DNA of 64,000 nt from Amycolatopsis sp. CA-128772 (GTDB lineage Bacteria; Actinomycetota; Actinomycetes; Mycobacteriales; Pseudonocardiaceae): contig NZ_PPHG01000071.1 in the NCBI RefSeq assembly GCF_002904295.1, positions 168,001 through 232,000 on the forward strand, read 5' to 3'. Below are positions 42,158 to 51,118 of the stretch, piece by piece; position 1 is the stretch's first letter, and each line of letters opens with the position of its first letter. Below the pieces are notes generated by a model that did no database searches, was not told the DNA's origin, and worked only from the letters and a program-made list of their open reading frames with translations. The translations under genes were made by a program, and so were the position numbers.

Positions 42158-43165
42158 TCAGGCGATGCGGCGGGCCGTGGACCCCCGCACCACCAGTTCC
42201 GGCGCGAACAGCAGCTCCTCCGCCGCCACCTCGCCGCCGTTGATGCGCTTGACCAGCAGTTCCACCACCGCCCGCCCCATCGCCTCGATCGGCTGGCGGG
42301 TGGTCGTCAGGGGCGGGTCGGTGCAGTTCATCAGGGCCGAGTCGTCGTAGCCGACCACCGAAATGTCCTCCGGCACCGACAGCCCCTGCCGCCGGGCCGC
42401 CCGGACCGCGCCCAAGGCCAGGAGGTCGCTCGCGCACAGCACCGCCGTCGCCCCGCGCGGGTACAGGCGGGCCGCCGCCGCGTGACCGCCCTCGATCGAA
42501 AACATCCCGTGCTCGACCAGCTCGTCCAGCACCGGCAGCCCCAGCTTCGCCGCGTACGACCGGAACGCCTCGAGCTTGCGCTGCGACGGGACGTGGTCCG
42601 ACGGGCCCAGCACCAACCCGATCTTCTCGTGCCCCAGCGAGCTCAGGTGCCCGACGACCTGCTCGACCGCCACCGCGTCGTCGCACGACACCTGAGGCAG
42701 CCCGAGGTGGTCGACCGCCGCGTTGATCAGCACCGTCGGCAGGCGGCGCTCGACCAGGTGGTGGTAGTGCGAATGGACCGCGTCCGCCTGCGCGTACAGC
42801 CCGCCGGCGAACACCACGCCCGACACCTGCTGCTGCAGGAGCAGCTCGACGTACTCCGCTTCGGACACCCCGCCCGCCGTCCGCGTGCACAGCACCGGCG
42901 TGAAACCCTGCTGGGCGAGGGCGTTGCCCATGATCTCGGCCAGCGCCGGGAAGATCGGGTTCTGCAGCTCCGGCAGCACCAGCCCGACCAGCCGGGCGCG
43001 CTCGCCCCGCAGCTGGGTGGGCCGCTCGTACCCCATCACGTCCAGCGCGGTGAGCACGGCGGCGCGGGTGCTGGCGGACACCCCGGACCGGCCGTTGAGC
43101 ACCCGGCTGACCGTGGCTTCGCTGACCCCGACCTGGCGGGCGACTTCGGCAAGACGACGCGTCAT
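42158..43165 (-). CDS. LacI-family transcriptional regulator
   Basis: This 335-residue repressor has the LacI DNA-binding region at residues 3-56 (LAEVARQVGVSEATVSRVL). A sugar-binding-like sensor domain follows (LVGLVLPELQNPIFPALAEI, later ATAVLCASDLLALGAVRAA and ISVVGYDDSALM). The ATG at 43165 starts just before the helix-turn-helix. It sits upstream of the sugar transporter/alpha-glucosidase operon on the same strand, separated by a terminator, and is the most likely local regulator of it. The inducer would then be the imported alpha-glucan oligosaccharide. Confidence 0.92.
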   Translation of the reverse strand: MTRRLAEVARQVGVSEATVSRVLNGRSGVSASTRAAVLTALDVMGYERPTQLRGERARLVGLVLPELQNPIFPALAEIMGNALAQQGFTPVLCTRTAGGVSEAEYVELLLQQQVSGVVFAGGLYAQADAVHSHYHHLVERRLPTVLINAAVDHLGLPQVSCDDAVAVEQVVGHLSSLGHEKIGLVLGPSDHVPSQRKLEAFRSYAAKLGLPVLDELVEHGMFSIEGGHAAAARLYPRGATAVLCASDLLALGAVRAARRQGLSVPEDISVVGYDDSALMNCTDPPLTTTRQPIEAMGRAVVELLVKRINGGEVAAEELLFAPELVVRGSTARRIA

Positions 43166-43274
43166 GGCTGAAACTTTACAGCAACCGAGCGCAAAAGCTC
43201 GACGTGCGGAACCGGCGCGGAACCGGTGGACAACCGTCACGGCACCCGCACATCCCGTTCCTGGCTTGGCCGTC

Positions 43275-44420
43275 GTGACCAGCACCCTCGACCGCACGAC
43301 CACGTCCCGCGGGCTCAACGCGCTCTTCGCCCTCGCCCTCCTCCTGGCGGCTTACCGCGGGTTCCGGCTGCCGGGCGACTGGGCCGTGACGCTGGAAGCG
43401 GTCTCGCTGACCGACGGCTTCCACCGCCGGTTCCTCGTCGGCACCCTGCTCCACCCGCTCGCCGTCGCGACCGGCCACGCGTACTGGGTCTTCGCGGCGG
43501 CCGCGTTCGCCGTCCTCGCCGCGCTGCTCGGGGTGGTGGCCGTCGCATTCGCCCGCGCCCGGCACCCGGGCCGGAAGCTGCTGGTCGCCGGCTGGCTGCT
43601 GCTGCCGTCCGGGGGTTTTCTCTTCCACGAGGTCGGCTACTTCGATCAGGTCCTGTACCTGCTGCTGTTCGTCGCGCTGGGGCAGCTGCCGCGCCGGCCC
43701 GCGGTGGCCTCCGGGCTGCTGACGGCCGCGGTCTTCACCCACGAGATCGCGGCGCTCACCGTCCTCCCCGTCTTCGCCGTCGTGCTGCTGCGGCGATTCC
43801 CGGTGCGGAGCACGGCGCTATCGCTCGTGACGCCGATCGTGGCGGAACTCGCCGTGCTCACGCTCCCGGCCTCCAGCCCGGGCGCGGTCGCGCGGCTCAC
43901 CACCGCGCTGGCGACCGCGGACTTCACCCCGCGAGCCGACGCGCTGGCCCTGTTCGAACGCACCCAGAGCCAGAGCTGGCAGCTGTATTCGATCACCGAG
44001 GTCCTGCTGTGCGTGACGCCGATCCTCGTCGTGGTTGTGTCCGGAGCCGTCCTGCAACGCCTCGACGCGCTCGCCGTCGTGGCGGTCGCGGCGCCCGCGT
44101 TGCTGGCCTTCGCCGGCTGGGACTGGGCGCGCTGGGGATTCCTGCTCGTCGTGAACTTCGCCGTGGTGCTGTGGCTGAGCCCGGCACTGCGCCCGCTCCC
44201 GCTGCTCGCCGCCGCCGCGCTGCTGGCCTACCTGCCGCTGCCGTACTTCGACGCGCTGCACCCGCGTGAGCTGACCGCCGGTCAGGTGTTTCCGGCACCC
44301 TGGGGGAGCCGCACGGTGAACACGGCCCCGCAATCGTTGTGCACCGTGAGCGAGCCGCCGTGCGCCAGCACGTTCTCCCGCGCGATCGCCAGGCCCAGTC
44401 CGCTGCCCTCGGTCGCCTGA
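43275..44420 (+). CDS. Hypothetical polytopic membrane protein
   Basis: This protein of up to 381 residues has about nine or ten hydrophobic segments (for example LFALALLLAAYRGF, AFAVLAALLGVVAVAFA and LVVVVSGAVLQ). No family motif is recognised. It resembles uncharacterised actinobacterial membrane proteins with an EpsG or glycosyltransferase-like helical layout, but this is weak. The GTG at 43275 is the likely start; a TTG lies three codons earlier. Its last 46 codons (44282-44420) run antisense to the end of the histidine kinase gene. The natural end may have been just before that point and lost its stop. Confidence 0.6.
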   Translation: MTSTLDRTTTSRGLNALFALALLLAAYRGFRLPGDWAVTLEAVSLTDGFHRRFLVGTLLHPLAVATGHAYWVFAAAAFAVLAALLGVVAVAFARARHPGRKLLVAGWLLLPSGGFLFHEVGYFDQVLYLLLFVALGQLPRRPAVASGLLTAAVFTHEIAALTVLPVFAVVLLRRFPVRSTALSLVTPIVAELAVLTLPASSPGAVARLTTALATADFTPRADALALFERTQSQSWQLYSITEVLLCVTPILVVVVSGAVLQRLDALAVVAVAAPALLAFAGWDWARWGFLLVVNFAVVLWLSPALRPLPLLAAAALLAYLPLPYFDALHPRELTAGQVFPAPWGSRTVNTAPQSLCTVSEPPCASTFSRAIARPSPLPSVA

Positions 44421-45702
44421 CGCGCGTGGTCACCGCGGGTGAACCGGTCGAACAGGATCGGCAGCAGCTCCTCCGGGACACCCGGGCCGGTGTCGGCGAC
44501 GCGCAGGACGACGTCGTCGCCGGTGCCGTCGAGGGTGACCGTGACCGGCGGGCCGCCGTGCCGGACGGCGTTGCTCAGCAGGTTCGCCACCACGGTGTGC
44601 ACCCGCCGCGCATCGGCGACGACCGTGACGTTCCCGCTCGCCGTCACGGCGGCCTCGACGCCGGTGACCTCGGCGGTGTCGGCGACCAGGTCGGCGAGGT
44701 CGACCGGCGCCACCCGCAGGTCGGCCTTCCCGGCGTCGAACCGGGCGATCTCGAGGAGGTCTTCGACGAGCTTTGCCAGCCGCCGGGTCTGGGTGCCGAG
44801 GATTTCGGCGGCGCGGGTGCGGGTGGCGGGCTCGGCGTGGTCGAGGCTGTCGACGGTGGCGAGCATCGACGCGAGCGGCGTCCGCAGGTCGTGGGCGACG
44901 TCGGCGACGAACCGCCGCTGCTGGCGGTCCTTCGCGTGCAGCTCGTCGATGGACTCGCCGAGCCGCGCGGCCATCGCGTTGAACGACGCGGCAAGCGCGG
45001 CCACCTCGTCCCGACCCGTGACCGGCACCCGGGTGTCCAGCGCGCCCGCGCCGAGTTCGTCGGCGGCCGCGGACAGGGCCTGGATCGGACGGCGGATCCG
45101 CCGTCCGATGAGGAACGCGACGCCAGCACCGAGCACGCTCACCCCGGCGGCGATGCGGACGAGCTTCCAGCGCAGCGCGGTCAGGTCGTCGTCGAACCGG
45201 CTGAAGTCGAAGAACTCGACGAGGTGGTAGCCCTCCTTGGGCAGGTTCGCGTTGACCACGAACACCTTCCGCCCGGTGCCCGGCACCGTCGTGTAGGTGG
45301 TGGTGAGCTGGTCGGCGCCCTGCCGGCCCGGGAACAGCGCGGCCCGCGCGTCCTGCACCATCGCGACCTTGTCCGCCACCGGGATCAGCCCTTCGTACCC
45401 GGCGGCGGCCTGCCCGATTTCGACGGCACCGCCGGGCCGGTCGAACACCAGCGCCCAGTCCGGGTCGGCGCCGAGCCGGCCGGGGCCTCGCCGAGCCACC
45501 CCACGGGACCCGGCTGCGTGAACTCGAGGAGCACCTTCCGGTCGGCCGCGGTGTTCCGCACCGCCGACCAGGCGAACCGGCCCACGGCCTCGTTCGCCTG
45601 CACCTGGTAGGCGGAGTACGCCATGATCGCCGTCGCGGTCGTGGTCACCCCGACGATCGCCGCCACGATCCGCGTCCGCAGGCTGACGGCCGGGAGCCTC
45701 AC
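44282..45702 (-). pseudogene. Sensor histidine kinase, disrupted by a one-base frameshift
   Basis: The gene starts with GTG at 45702, overlapping the response-regulator stop (GTGA). The first frame gives a transmembrane helix (RIVAAIVGVTTTATAIMAYS) and the start of the sensor loop up to WLGEAPAG. Near 45475 one base seems missing in a GC run, and a second frame continues LGADPDWALVFDRPGGAVEI. It goes on through a second helix, HAMP (RRPIQALSAAADELGAG), H-box VADVAHDLRTPLASM and the ATPase domain (GSGLGLAIARENVLAHGG) to the stop at 44282. Everything else is intact, so this is either a recent mutation or a sequencing error. Confidence 0.8.
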
Positions 45703-46373
45703 TTCGTCACGAGCCGGTAGCCGAGGCCGCGGACCGTCCGCAGCAGCACCGGGTTCGCCGGGTCGTCCTCGACCTTCGCGCGCAGCCGCGCGACCGCCGC
45801 GTCGACGATCCGGGAGTCCCCGACGTAGCCGTAGTCCCAGACGCGCTTGAGCAGCACCTGCCGGCTCAGCACCTGGTTCGGGTGCTCGGCGAACTCGACG
45901 AGCAGCCGGATCTCGGTGGCGGTGAGCGCGAGTTCCTCGCCGCCGCGGGTGACGCTCATCGCGGCGGCGTCGATCTCCAGTTCGCCCGCGCGCAGCAGGC
46001 CGGCTCCGGGCACGGCGGGCTGCGCGCGGCGGCCGATCGCCTTGATCCGCGCGTCGAGCACGCGCGGTTCGGCCGGCTTGACCACGCAGTCGTCGGCGCC
46101 GCACTCGAGCCCGGCGACGACGTCGATCGGGTCGCCGCGCGCGGTCAGCAGCACGATCGGCAGGCGGCTGCGGGCCCGGATGCGGCGGCAGACCTCGAAG
46201 CCGTCGATGCCGGGCAGCATGACGTCGAGGAGGACGAACTCGGCGTCGCCCAGCGCGGTCAGCGCGTGCTCGCCGGTGGGGGCGTGGACGACGTCGTGGC
46301 CCAGGGCGCTCAACGCCAGCGAAAGTGCTTCGGCCAGCGGTTCGTCGTCCTCGACGAGCAGCAGACGCGGCAC
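45699..46373 (-). CDS. OmpR-family response regulator
   Basis: This 224-residue regulator has a receiver domain with LLLVEDDEPLAEAL, a phospho-acceptor in FVLLDVMLPGIDGFEV and lysine in CVVKPAEPRV. A winged-helix domain follows (LTATEIRLLVEFAEHPNQVL, VWDYGYVGDSRIVDAAVARL, TVRGLGYRLV). It is coupled to the histidine kinase gene by a GTGA overlap. Its place between the transporter operon and the glucanase genes makes it a candidate binder of the 16-bp element found in both promoters. Confidence 0.92.
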   Translation of the reverse strand: MPRLLLVEDDEPLAEALSLALSALGHDVVHAPTGEHALTALGDAEFVLLDVMLPGIDGFEVCRRIRARSRLPIVLLTARGDPIDVVAGLECGADDCVVKPAEPRVLDARIKAIGRRAQPAVPGAGLLRAGELEIDAAAMSVTRGGEELALTATEIRLLVEFAEHPNQVLSRQVLLKRVWDYGYVGDSRIVDAAVARLRAKVEDDPANPVLLRTVRGLGYRLVTK

Positions 46374-46474
46374 TGGCCCTCCCCGGGATGATCTCTCCGG
46401 CGAGACTAATGCAGCACACGGCGGCCCGAAGGTTCCCGTGCGGAACCGTCGAGCCGCCGTGCGGTTTCGTCACA

Positions 46475-48649
46475 TCAGGCCGCGGCCACCTCGAATTCGG
46501 AGACCTGGCCGGCGGGCCAGCCGGTGTTGCCGGTGAACGTCAGCCGCACGAACCGCTGGGACGTCGCGGTGAACGACACCGACGCCGTGTTGCCGGACGC
46601 CGGGTCGAACGTGTAGCCGCGCGAGCCGGCCAGCGTCGTGTACGAGCCGCCGTCGGTGCTGCCGGAGATCGTCACCGTCTGGGTGCGGGCACCCCATGCG
46701 GACGACGGCGGCAGTTTCAGCGTCACCTTGTTGATCGACGCCGCCGCGCCCAGGTCCACCGTCAGCGTCTGCGGGAAGGCGTTGTTCGCGCTTTCCCAGT
46801 ACGAGTTCGCGTCCCCGTCGTTCGCGTTCGACGGCGGGAAGCCGCCCTGGGACCCGGACGCGCTGATCGCTTTGCCCCGGGCGAGGTTGGTGCCGGGCTG
46901 CGGCGGCTGCGGCGGGCCCGAGTTCGGCGCGGGCCAGGTCGAGCAGTCGCCCCAGGTGCCGGTCCAGCCGCTGTTGCCCGACCCGCTGAACGTCATCTTC
47001 GGGATCGAGGCCGGGTAGGGGCAGTTGTACGTCCCGGTGACGCCGACGCCGGACGCCGTCAGGTTGCTGATCGTCACCGACCCCTGCGTCTGGGACTGCG
47101 CCACGAACGTGCCCACGCCCTGCACGGTGACGCCGTCGATGGTGATGCCCTGGATCGGCTTGCCCGCGCCGTTGCCGTCGATGAACTGGATGGCCTCGTA
47201 CGGGCTCTGGATCGCGGTGAACCCGGTGACGCGGATGGTCACGCCGGTGATCGCCTGGTCGCGGGCGTCGAACCAGAGCGCGCCGACGCCGAACTGCCAG
47301 TTCGGGTCGAGCGCCCCGGCCCGCAGCGCGGTGTTGTTCGACAGCGTCACGGTGCCGGACAGCGGCACCGAACTGAACCGGTTCGCCACCAGGTAGCCGC
47401 CGCCGAGGGCGTTGGTGTCCTGGACGAGGTTGCCGCTCACCGTGTTGTTCGAGCCGCCGTACAGCGCGATGCCGTTGGCCAGGTTCGGCTGCACCACCGT
47501 GTTGTCGAGCAGCGAGTTGCCCGAGTCGGCCTGGCCGTTGGACCACAGCGCGAGCCCGTCGTCGCCGTTGTTGCGCAGGTAGTTGTTGCGCAGCGTCGAG
47601 TTCGTGACGGCGCCGTCGAAGTTGACGCCGTCGGCCTGGGTGTCGAGGATGCGGTTGTTCTCGATGGTGAGGTTCGACGAGGCGCCGTTCATCAGCCACA
47701 GCCCGCATTTCGTGTCCTGGATCCAGAGGCCGCTGACGACCGAACCGTTGCCGAGGACGCCGTGGAACGCGTTGTCCGGGCTGCCGTCGTTGCGTTCGGT
47801 CACGTCGCCGAACACCGCGAAGTCGTACAGCTTGATGTTCCCGGACGCGCTGCCGTTGTTGAAGATGTTGTTGCCGTGCAGCACGGTGTACCACTGGCCC
47901 GCGCCGCGGACGGTCGTCTGGTCGATCTGCAGCGCCGAGCCGATCTCGAACCGGCCTGGGGGCACCCACACCTCACGCCCCTGGGAGCGTGCGGCCGAGA
48001 GCGCGTTGCGGAACGCCTGCGAGTCGTCCGACGAGTCGTTCGCCGTGGCGCCGTAGTCGGTGACCGACAGCGCGTTCGCCGGTTTCGCGCCCGCGCCGCC
48101 GACCTGCTCGAAGTCAGCGAGGTCGAGGGTCGCCTGGCCGACGTCACCCGAGTCGGCCTGCACGCGCACCTTCGCACCCGCCGCCAGGTTCTGGCCCAAC
48201 AGCAGGCGCGCGTCGTCAAAGAAGTGGTGCGTCTTCGCGCCCGGGATCCAGCTGGTGTCCACATAGGAATAGCGGGAGGTCACGGGCAGGGCGAGCCTGG
48301 TCCCGTTGACGGACACCGTGAGGCGCCCGGACGAGCCGTCGGGCAGGTTGTAGTGGACGTTGATCGAGTTCGCCCCCGCGGGCAGGGTGAACTCGACGTA
48401 CTGGCCGGTCGTGATCCGCACGGCCTGGCGTCCGGACGCTTCCGAGGCGATCGAAGCCTGGGTGTGGTCCGGGCCGACGGCCGAGCCGTTCGTCGCCGAA
48501 CACTCGGCTTCGACGGTCCGGAACGGCACGCTCGCGCCGCCGGACGCCGTGGTGGGGCAGGTGGCCGCGGCGGCCGGGGTGGCGCCGGCCAGCACGGTCA
48601 GGCCGGACGCGGCGAGCGCGGCGGCGAGGAGAGCCGGAATGCGGGACAT
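46475..48649 (-). CDS. Secreted GH87-type alpha-1,3-glucanase with discoidin domain (paralog 2)
   Basis: This exported 724-residue protein probably hydrolyses alpha-1,3-glucan (mutan/nigeran, fungal wall glucan). After a signal peptide (1-29) comes a CBM6-like jelly roll (about 43-185). A right-handed parallel beta-helix starts at SVTDYGATANDSSDDSQAF. The three acids D340 (QADGVNF), D363 and D364 (NNGDDGLALWS) have the 23/24-residue spacing I recall for the catalytic aspartates of GH87 enzymes. A proline-rich linker and a C-terminal discoidin domain (about 593-724) follow. The ATG at 48649 has GAGGTG seven bases upstream. It is closely related to the gene before it and only 12 bases away, so the pair is one operon. 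Confidence 0.8.
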   Translation of the reverse strand: MSRIPALLAAALAASGLTVLAGATPAAAATCPTTASGGASVPFRTVEAECSATNGSAVGPDHTQASIASEASGRQAVRITTGQYVEFTLPAGANSINVHYNLPDGSSGRLTVSVNGTRLALPVTSRYSYVDTSWIPGAKTHHFFDDARLLLGQNLAAGAKVRVQADSGDVGQATLDLADFEQVGGAGAKPANALSVTDYGATANDSSDDSQAFRNALSAARSQGREVWVPPGRFEIGSALQIDQTTVRGAGQWYTVLHGNNIFNNGSASGNIKLYDFAVFGDVTERNDGSPDNAFHGVLGNGSVVSGLWIQDTKCGLWLMNGASSNLTIENNRILDTQADGVNFDGAVTNSTLRNNYLRNNGDDGLALWSNGQADSGNSLLDNTVVQPNLANGIALYGGSNNTVSGNLVQDTNALGGGYLVANRFSSVPLSGTVTLSNNTALRAGALDPNWQFGVGALWFDARDQAITGVTIRVTGFTAIQSPYEAIQFIDGNGAGKPIQGITIDGVTVQGVGTFVAQSQTQGSVTISNLTASGVGVTGTYNCPYPASIPKMTFSGSGNSGWTGTWGDCSTWPAPNSGPPQPPQPGTNLARGKAISASGSQGGFPPSNANDGDANSYWESANNAFPQTLTVDLGAAASINKVTLKLPPSSAWGARTQTVTISGSTDGGSYTTLAGSRGYTFDPASGNTASVSFTATSQRFVRLTFTGNTGWPAGQVSEFEVAAA

Positions 48650-48661
48650 CGTCAGCACCTC

Positions 48662-50920
48662 TCAGGACGAATAGGCTTCGAGCTCGGACAGCTGGCCGGC
48701 GGGCCAGCCGGTGTTGCCGGTGAAGGTGAGCCGCAGGGTGCGCGCCGACGTCGCGGGGAAGGTCACGGTCGCGGTGTTGCCGGACGCGGGGTTGAACGTG
48801 TAGCCGGCGGCGGCCTTGACGCCGTCGACCGAGATCGTCTGCGTGCGGGTCCCCCATGCCGACGACGGCGGCAGCTTCAGGACCAGCCGGGAGACGGTGA
48901 CGGTGCTGCCGAAGTCGACGGTCAGCGACTGCGGGAACGCGTTGTTCGTGCTCTCCCAGTAGGAGTTCGCGTCGCCGTCGACCGCGTTGCCCGGCGGGAA
49001 GCCGCCCTGCGAGCCGGACGCGCTGATCGCCTTGTGCAGCGCCAGGTTCCCGCCCGGCTGGGTCGGCGTGGTGGTCGGGGTGGTGGTCGGCGGAGTCGTC
49101 GTCGTGCCGCCGTTGTCCGAGCCGTACACCGGCGTCGGCCACGAGCCGCAGTAAGTCGTGCTCCAGCCCGAGTTGCCGCCCTGGTCGGCCAGGCCGCTCA
49201 TCGCGTCGGGCCCCATGCAGTTGTAGACGCCCGCGCGGCCGACGCCGGTCGCGACCACGTTCTTCACCGACCCCGACGGCTTGGCCTGGATCTGCCAGGC
49301 GAACGTGCCGGCGCCGCTGATCCGGACGCCGTCGAAGTGCACGTCCGTGGTGGCGCTGTCGATGAACTGGATCGCCTCGTAGTTGTTGTCCAGCAAATCG
49401 TTGTTCGTGACGTCGATCCGGCCGGTGATGGCCGAGTCGCGGCCGTCGAACCACAGCGCGCCCACGCCGAACTGCCAGTTCGAGTCCAGCACGCCGGTGC
49501 GGATCGCGGTGTTGCGCGCGACCGTCGTCGTGCCCGAAAGCGGCACCGCGCTGAACCGGTTCGCGATGTGCAGGCCGCCACCCTGGTCCTGGTTGTCGGC
49601 CACCACGTTGTCGGACACGGTGTTGTCGTGCCCGCCGTAGACCGCGATGTTGTTGGCGAGGATCGGCAGCAGCACGGTGTTGGAGGAGAACGTGTTGTGG
49701 TGGTCGGCGTCGTGCTCGGACCACATGGCCAGGCCGTCGTCGCCGGTGTTGCGCAGGAAGTTGTTCGTCACCGTGACGTTGCTGATGCCCTGGTGCAGGT
49801 TCAGCCCGTCGGCGGTCTGGTCGAGGATCCGGTTGCCGGCCACGGTGAGCCCGTCGAACGGCCCGTCGAGCCACAGCCCGACCTTCGTGTGCTGCAGCCA
49901 CAGGTTCTGCACGACCGAGCCGCCGCCCAGCGCACCGCCGATGGCGTTCGACTGGTCGCAGTCGACGCGGGCGTCGACCTGGCCGATGATCGCGAAGTCG
50001 TAGAGCTTCACCGCACTGCTCGTGCCGGGCACGGCCGGGTTGCCGGGGTACGTCGACGTCCCGCAGCTGGCCGGCTCGCCCTTGCCGAAGATCCCGGCGC
50101 GCGGCCCGGTCAGCACCGAGTACCAGGGCCCGGCGCCGCGGATCGTCACCTGGTCGACGGTGATGTGGTGGCCGAGGGTGAAGGTGCCGGAGGGGATCCA
50201 GACTTCCTTGCCCTGGCTGCGGGCGGCCGCGACTGCCGCGTCGAACGCGCCCGCGTCGTCGCTCGTGTCGCCCGCGGTGGCGCCGTAGTCCGTGACGGAC
50301 ACCGAGTTCGCGGGCCGCGCGGCGGCCGCGCCGACCTGCTCGAAGTCGGCGAGGTCGACGGTGACCGGGGTGGCGTCGCCCGCGTCCACCTGCAGCCTGA
50401 TCTTCGTGCCGGCCGGGTAGGACGTGCCGAGCAGCGCCCGGGTCTCGTCGTAGAAGTGGTGCGCGTGCCCGTCACCGGGGTTGTTGGTGAACGGGTACGA
50501 GCCGTAGTACCAGGCCCACTTCGACGTCACCGCGAGGTCCCGGTTGTGGGCACCGCCGACGTACAGCGAAATCGTGCCGGCGACGGAATCCGGGACGCTG
50601 TACCGGAAGTCGATCGAGTTCGCCGGCGCGGTGAGGGTGAATTCGACGTACTGGCCCTGGCCGGACAGCGTCACCGCCTTGCGGCCGGAGGCTTCGCCGG
50701 CGAGGGTGCCGGCGGCGCGGTTGGGGCCGATGACCGCACCGTTCGTCGCGGCCGTTTCCGCTTCCTGCTCGAGGAAGGGCACGGACGCGCCGCGGGCGGC
50801 GGCGGGCGCCGAACTCGCCGCCGGACCGGCGGCGATGGTGAGCCCCGCCGCGGCGATCACGGCGGCGGCTAGAGCGCCGAATCGGAATTCGGGCGCACTG
50901 AACACAGAGCTGGGAGACAT
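48662..50920 (-). CDS. Secreted GH87-type alpha-1,3-glucanase with discoidin domain (paralog 1)
   Basis: This exported 752-residue paralog of the downstream gene has a signal peptide (1-38) and a CBM6-like domain (48-200). A beta-helix catalytic domain starts at SVTDYGATAGDTSDD. Acids D371 (TADGLNL), D394 and D395 (NTGDDGLAMWS) keep the same spacing as in the partner. A threonine-proline linker near residue 615 leads to a discoidin domain almost identical in sequence to that of the partner. An insert with cysteines (about 285-325) is specific to this copy. The start is either ATG 50920 or GTG 50929. It is the first gene of a two-gene operon under the promoter at 50968-50997. It probably degrades insoluble alpha-1,3-glucan outside the cell. 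Confidence 0.8.
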   Translation of the reverse strand: MSPSSVFSAPEFRFGALAAAVIAAAGLTIAAGPAASSAPAAARGASVPFLEQEAETAATNGAVIGPNRAAGTLAGEASGRKAVTLSGQGQYVEFTLTAPANSIDFRYSVPDSVAGTISLYVGGAHNRDLAVTSKWAWYYGSYPFTNNPGDGHAHHFYDETRALLGTSYPAGTKIRLQVDAGDATPVTVDLADFEQVGAAAARPANSVSVTDYGATAGDTSDDAGAFDAAVAAARSQGKEVWIPSGTFTLGHHITVDQVTIRGAGPWYSVLTGPRAGIFGKGEPASCGTSTYPGNPAVPGTSSAVKLYDFAIIGQVDARVDCDQSNAIGGALGGGSVVQNLWLQHTKVGLWLDGPFDGLTVAGNRILDQTADGLNLHQGISNVTVTNNFLRNTGDDGLAMWSEHDADHHNTFSSNTVLLPILANNIAVYGGHDNTVSDNVVADNQDQGGGLHIANRFSAVPLSGTTTVARNTAIRTGVLDSNWQFGVGALWFDGRDSAITGRIDVTNNDLLDNNYEAIQFIDSATTDVHFDGVRISGAGTFAWQIQAKPSGSVKNVVATGVGRAGVYNCMGPDAMSGLADQGGNSGWSTTYCGSWPTPVYGSDNGGTTTTPPTTTPTTTPTQPGGNLALHKAISASGSQGGFPPGNAVDGDANSYWESTNNAFPQSLTVDFGSTVTVSRLVLKLPPSSAWGTRTQTISVDGVKAAAGYTFNPASGNTATVTFPATSARTLRLTFTGNTGWPAGQLSELEAYSS

Positions 50921-50967
50921 GGGCAGCACTGGCCTTTCCGCAGCAGGTGGGGACCTCTGTGACGGGG

Positions 50968-50997
50968 ATCATACGAATCCTGGACAAGAAATCGCAA
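50968..50997 (-). promoter_or_regulatory. Promoter of the glucanase operon
   Basis: Read leftward, -35 is TTGCGA (50992-50997), the spacer is 18 bases and -10 is TATGAT (50968-50973), about 48 bases before the ATG. It has the same layout as the transporter promoter at 41967-41996. Confidence 0.6.
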
Positions 50998-51007
50998 TAG
51001 TTGAACG

Positions 51008-51030
51008 AACTTACGCAAGTTTGCGACAGA
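51008..51030 (-). promoter_or_regulatory. Shared 16-bp element and palindromes upstream of the glucanase promoter
   Basis: The element TCTGTCGCAAACTTGC (leftward, 51015-51030) matches 12 of 16 positions of the one at 42014-42029, at the same distance from -35. It overlaps two palindromes on the top strand: CGCAAGTTTGCG (51014-51025) and AACTTACGCAAGTT (51008-51021). These suggest a dimeric regulator, possibly of the LacI type. Confidence 0.6.
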
Positions 51031-51118
51031 AATTGACGGCTGCGCCGGATGCCCGACGCTCGCTTACACCCCGCGGAGCAACGCCCGGGCACCCCCGCTC
51101 CGCTGCTACTTTTCAGGG

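Noticed and set aside
46325..50872. Single 1515-codon plus-strand open frame across both glucanases
   Set aside because: Its composition is arginine/valine-rich shadow sequence antisense to two genes with signal peptides, linkers and catalytic motifs.
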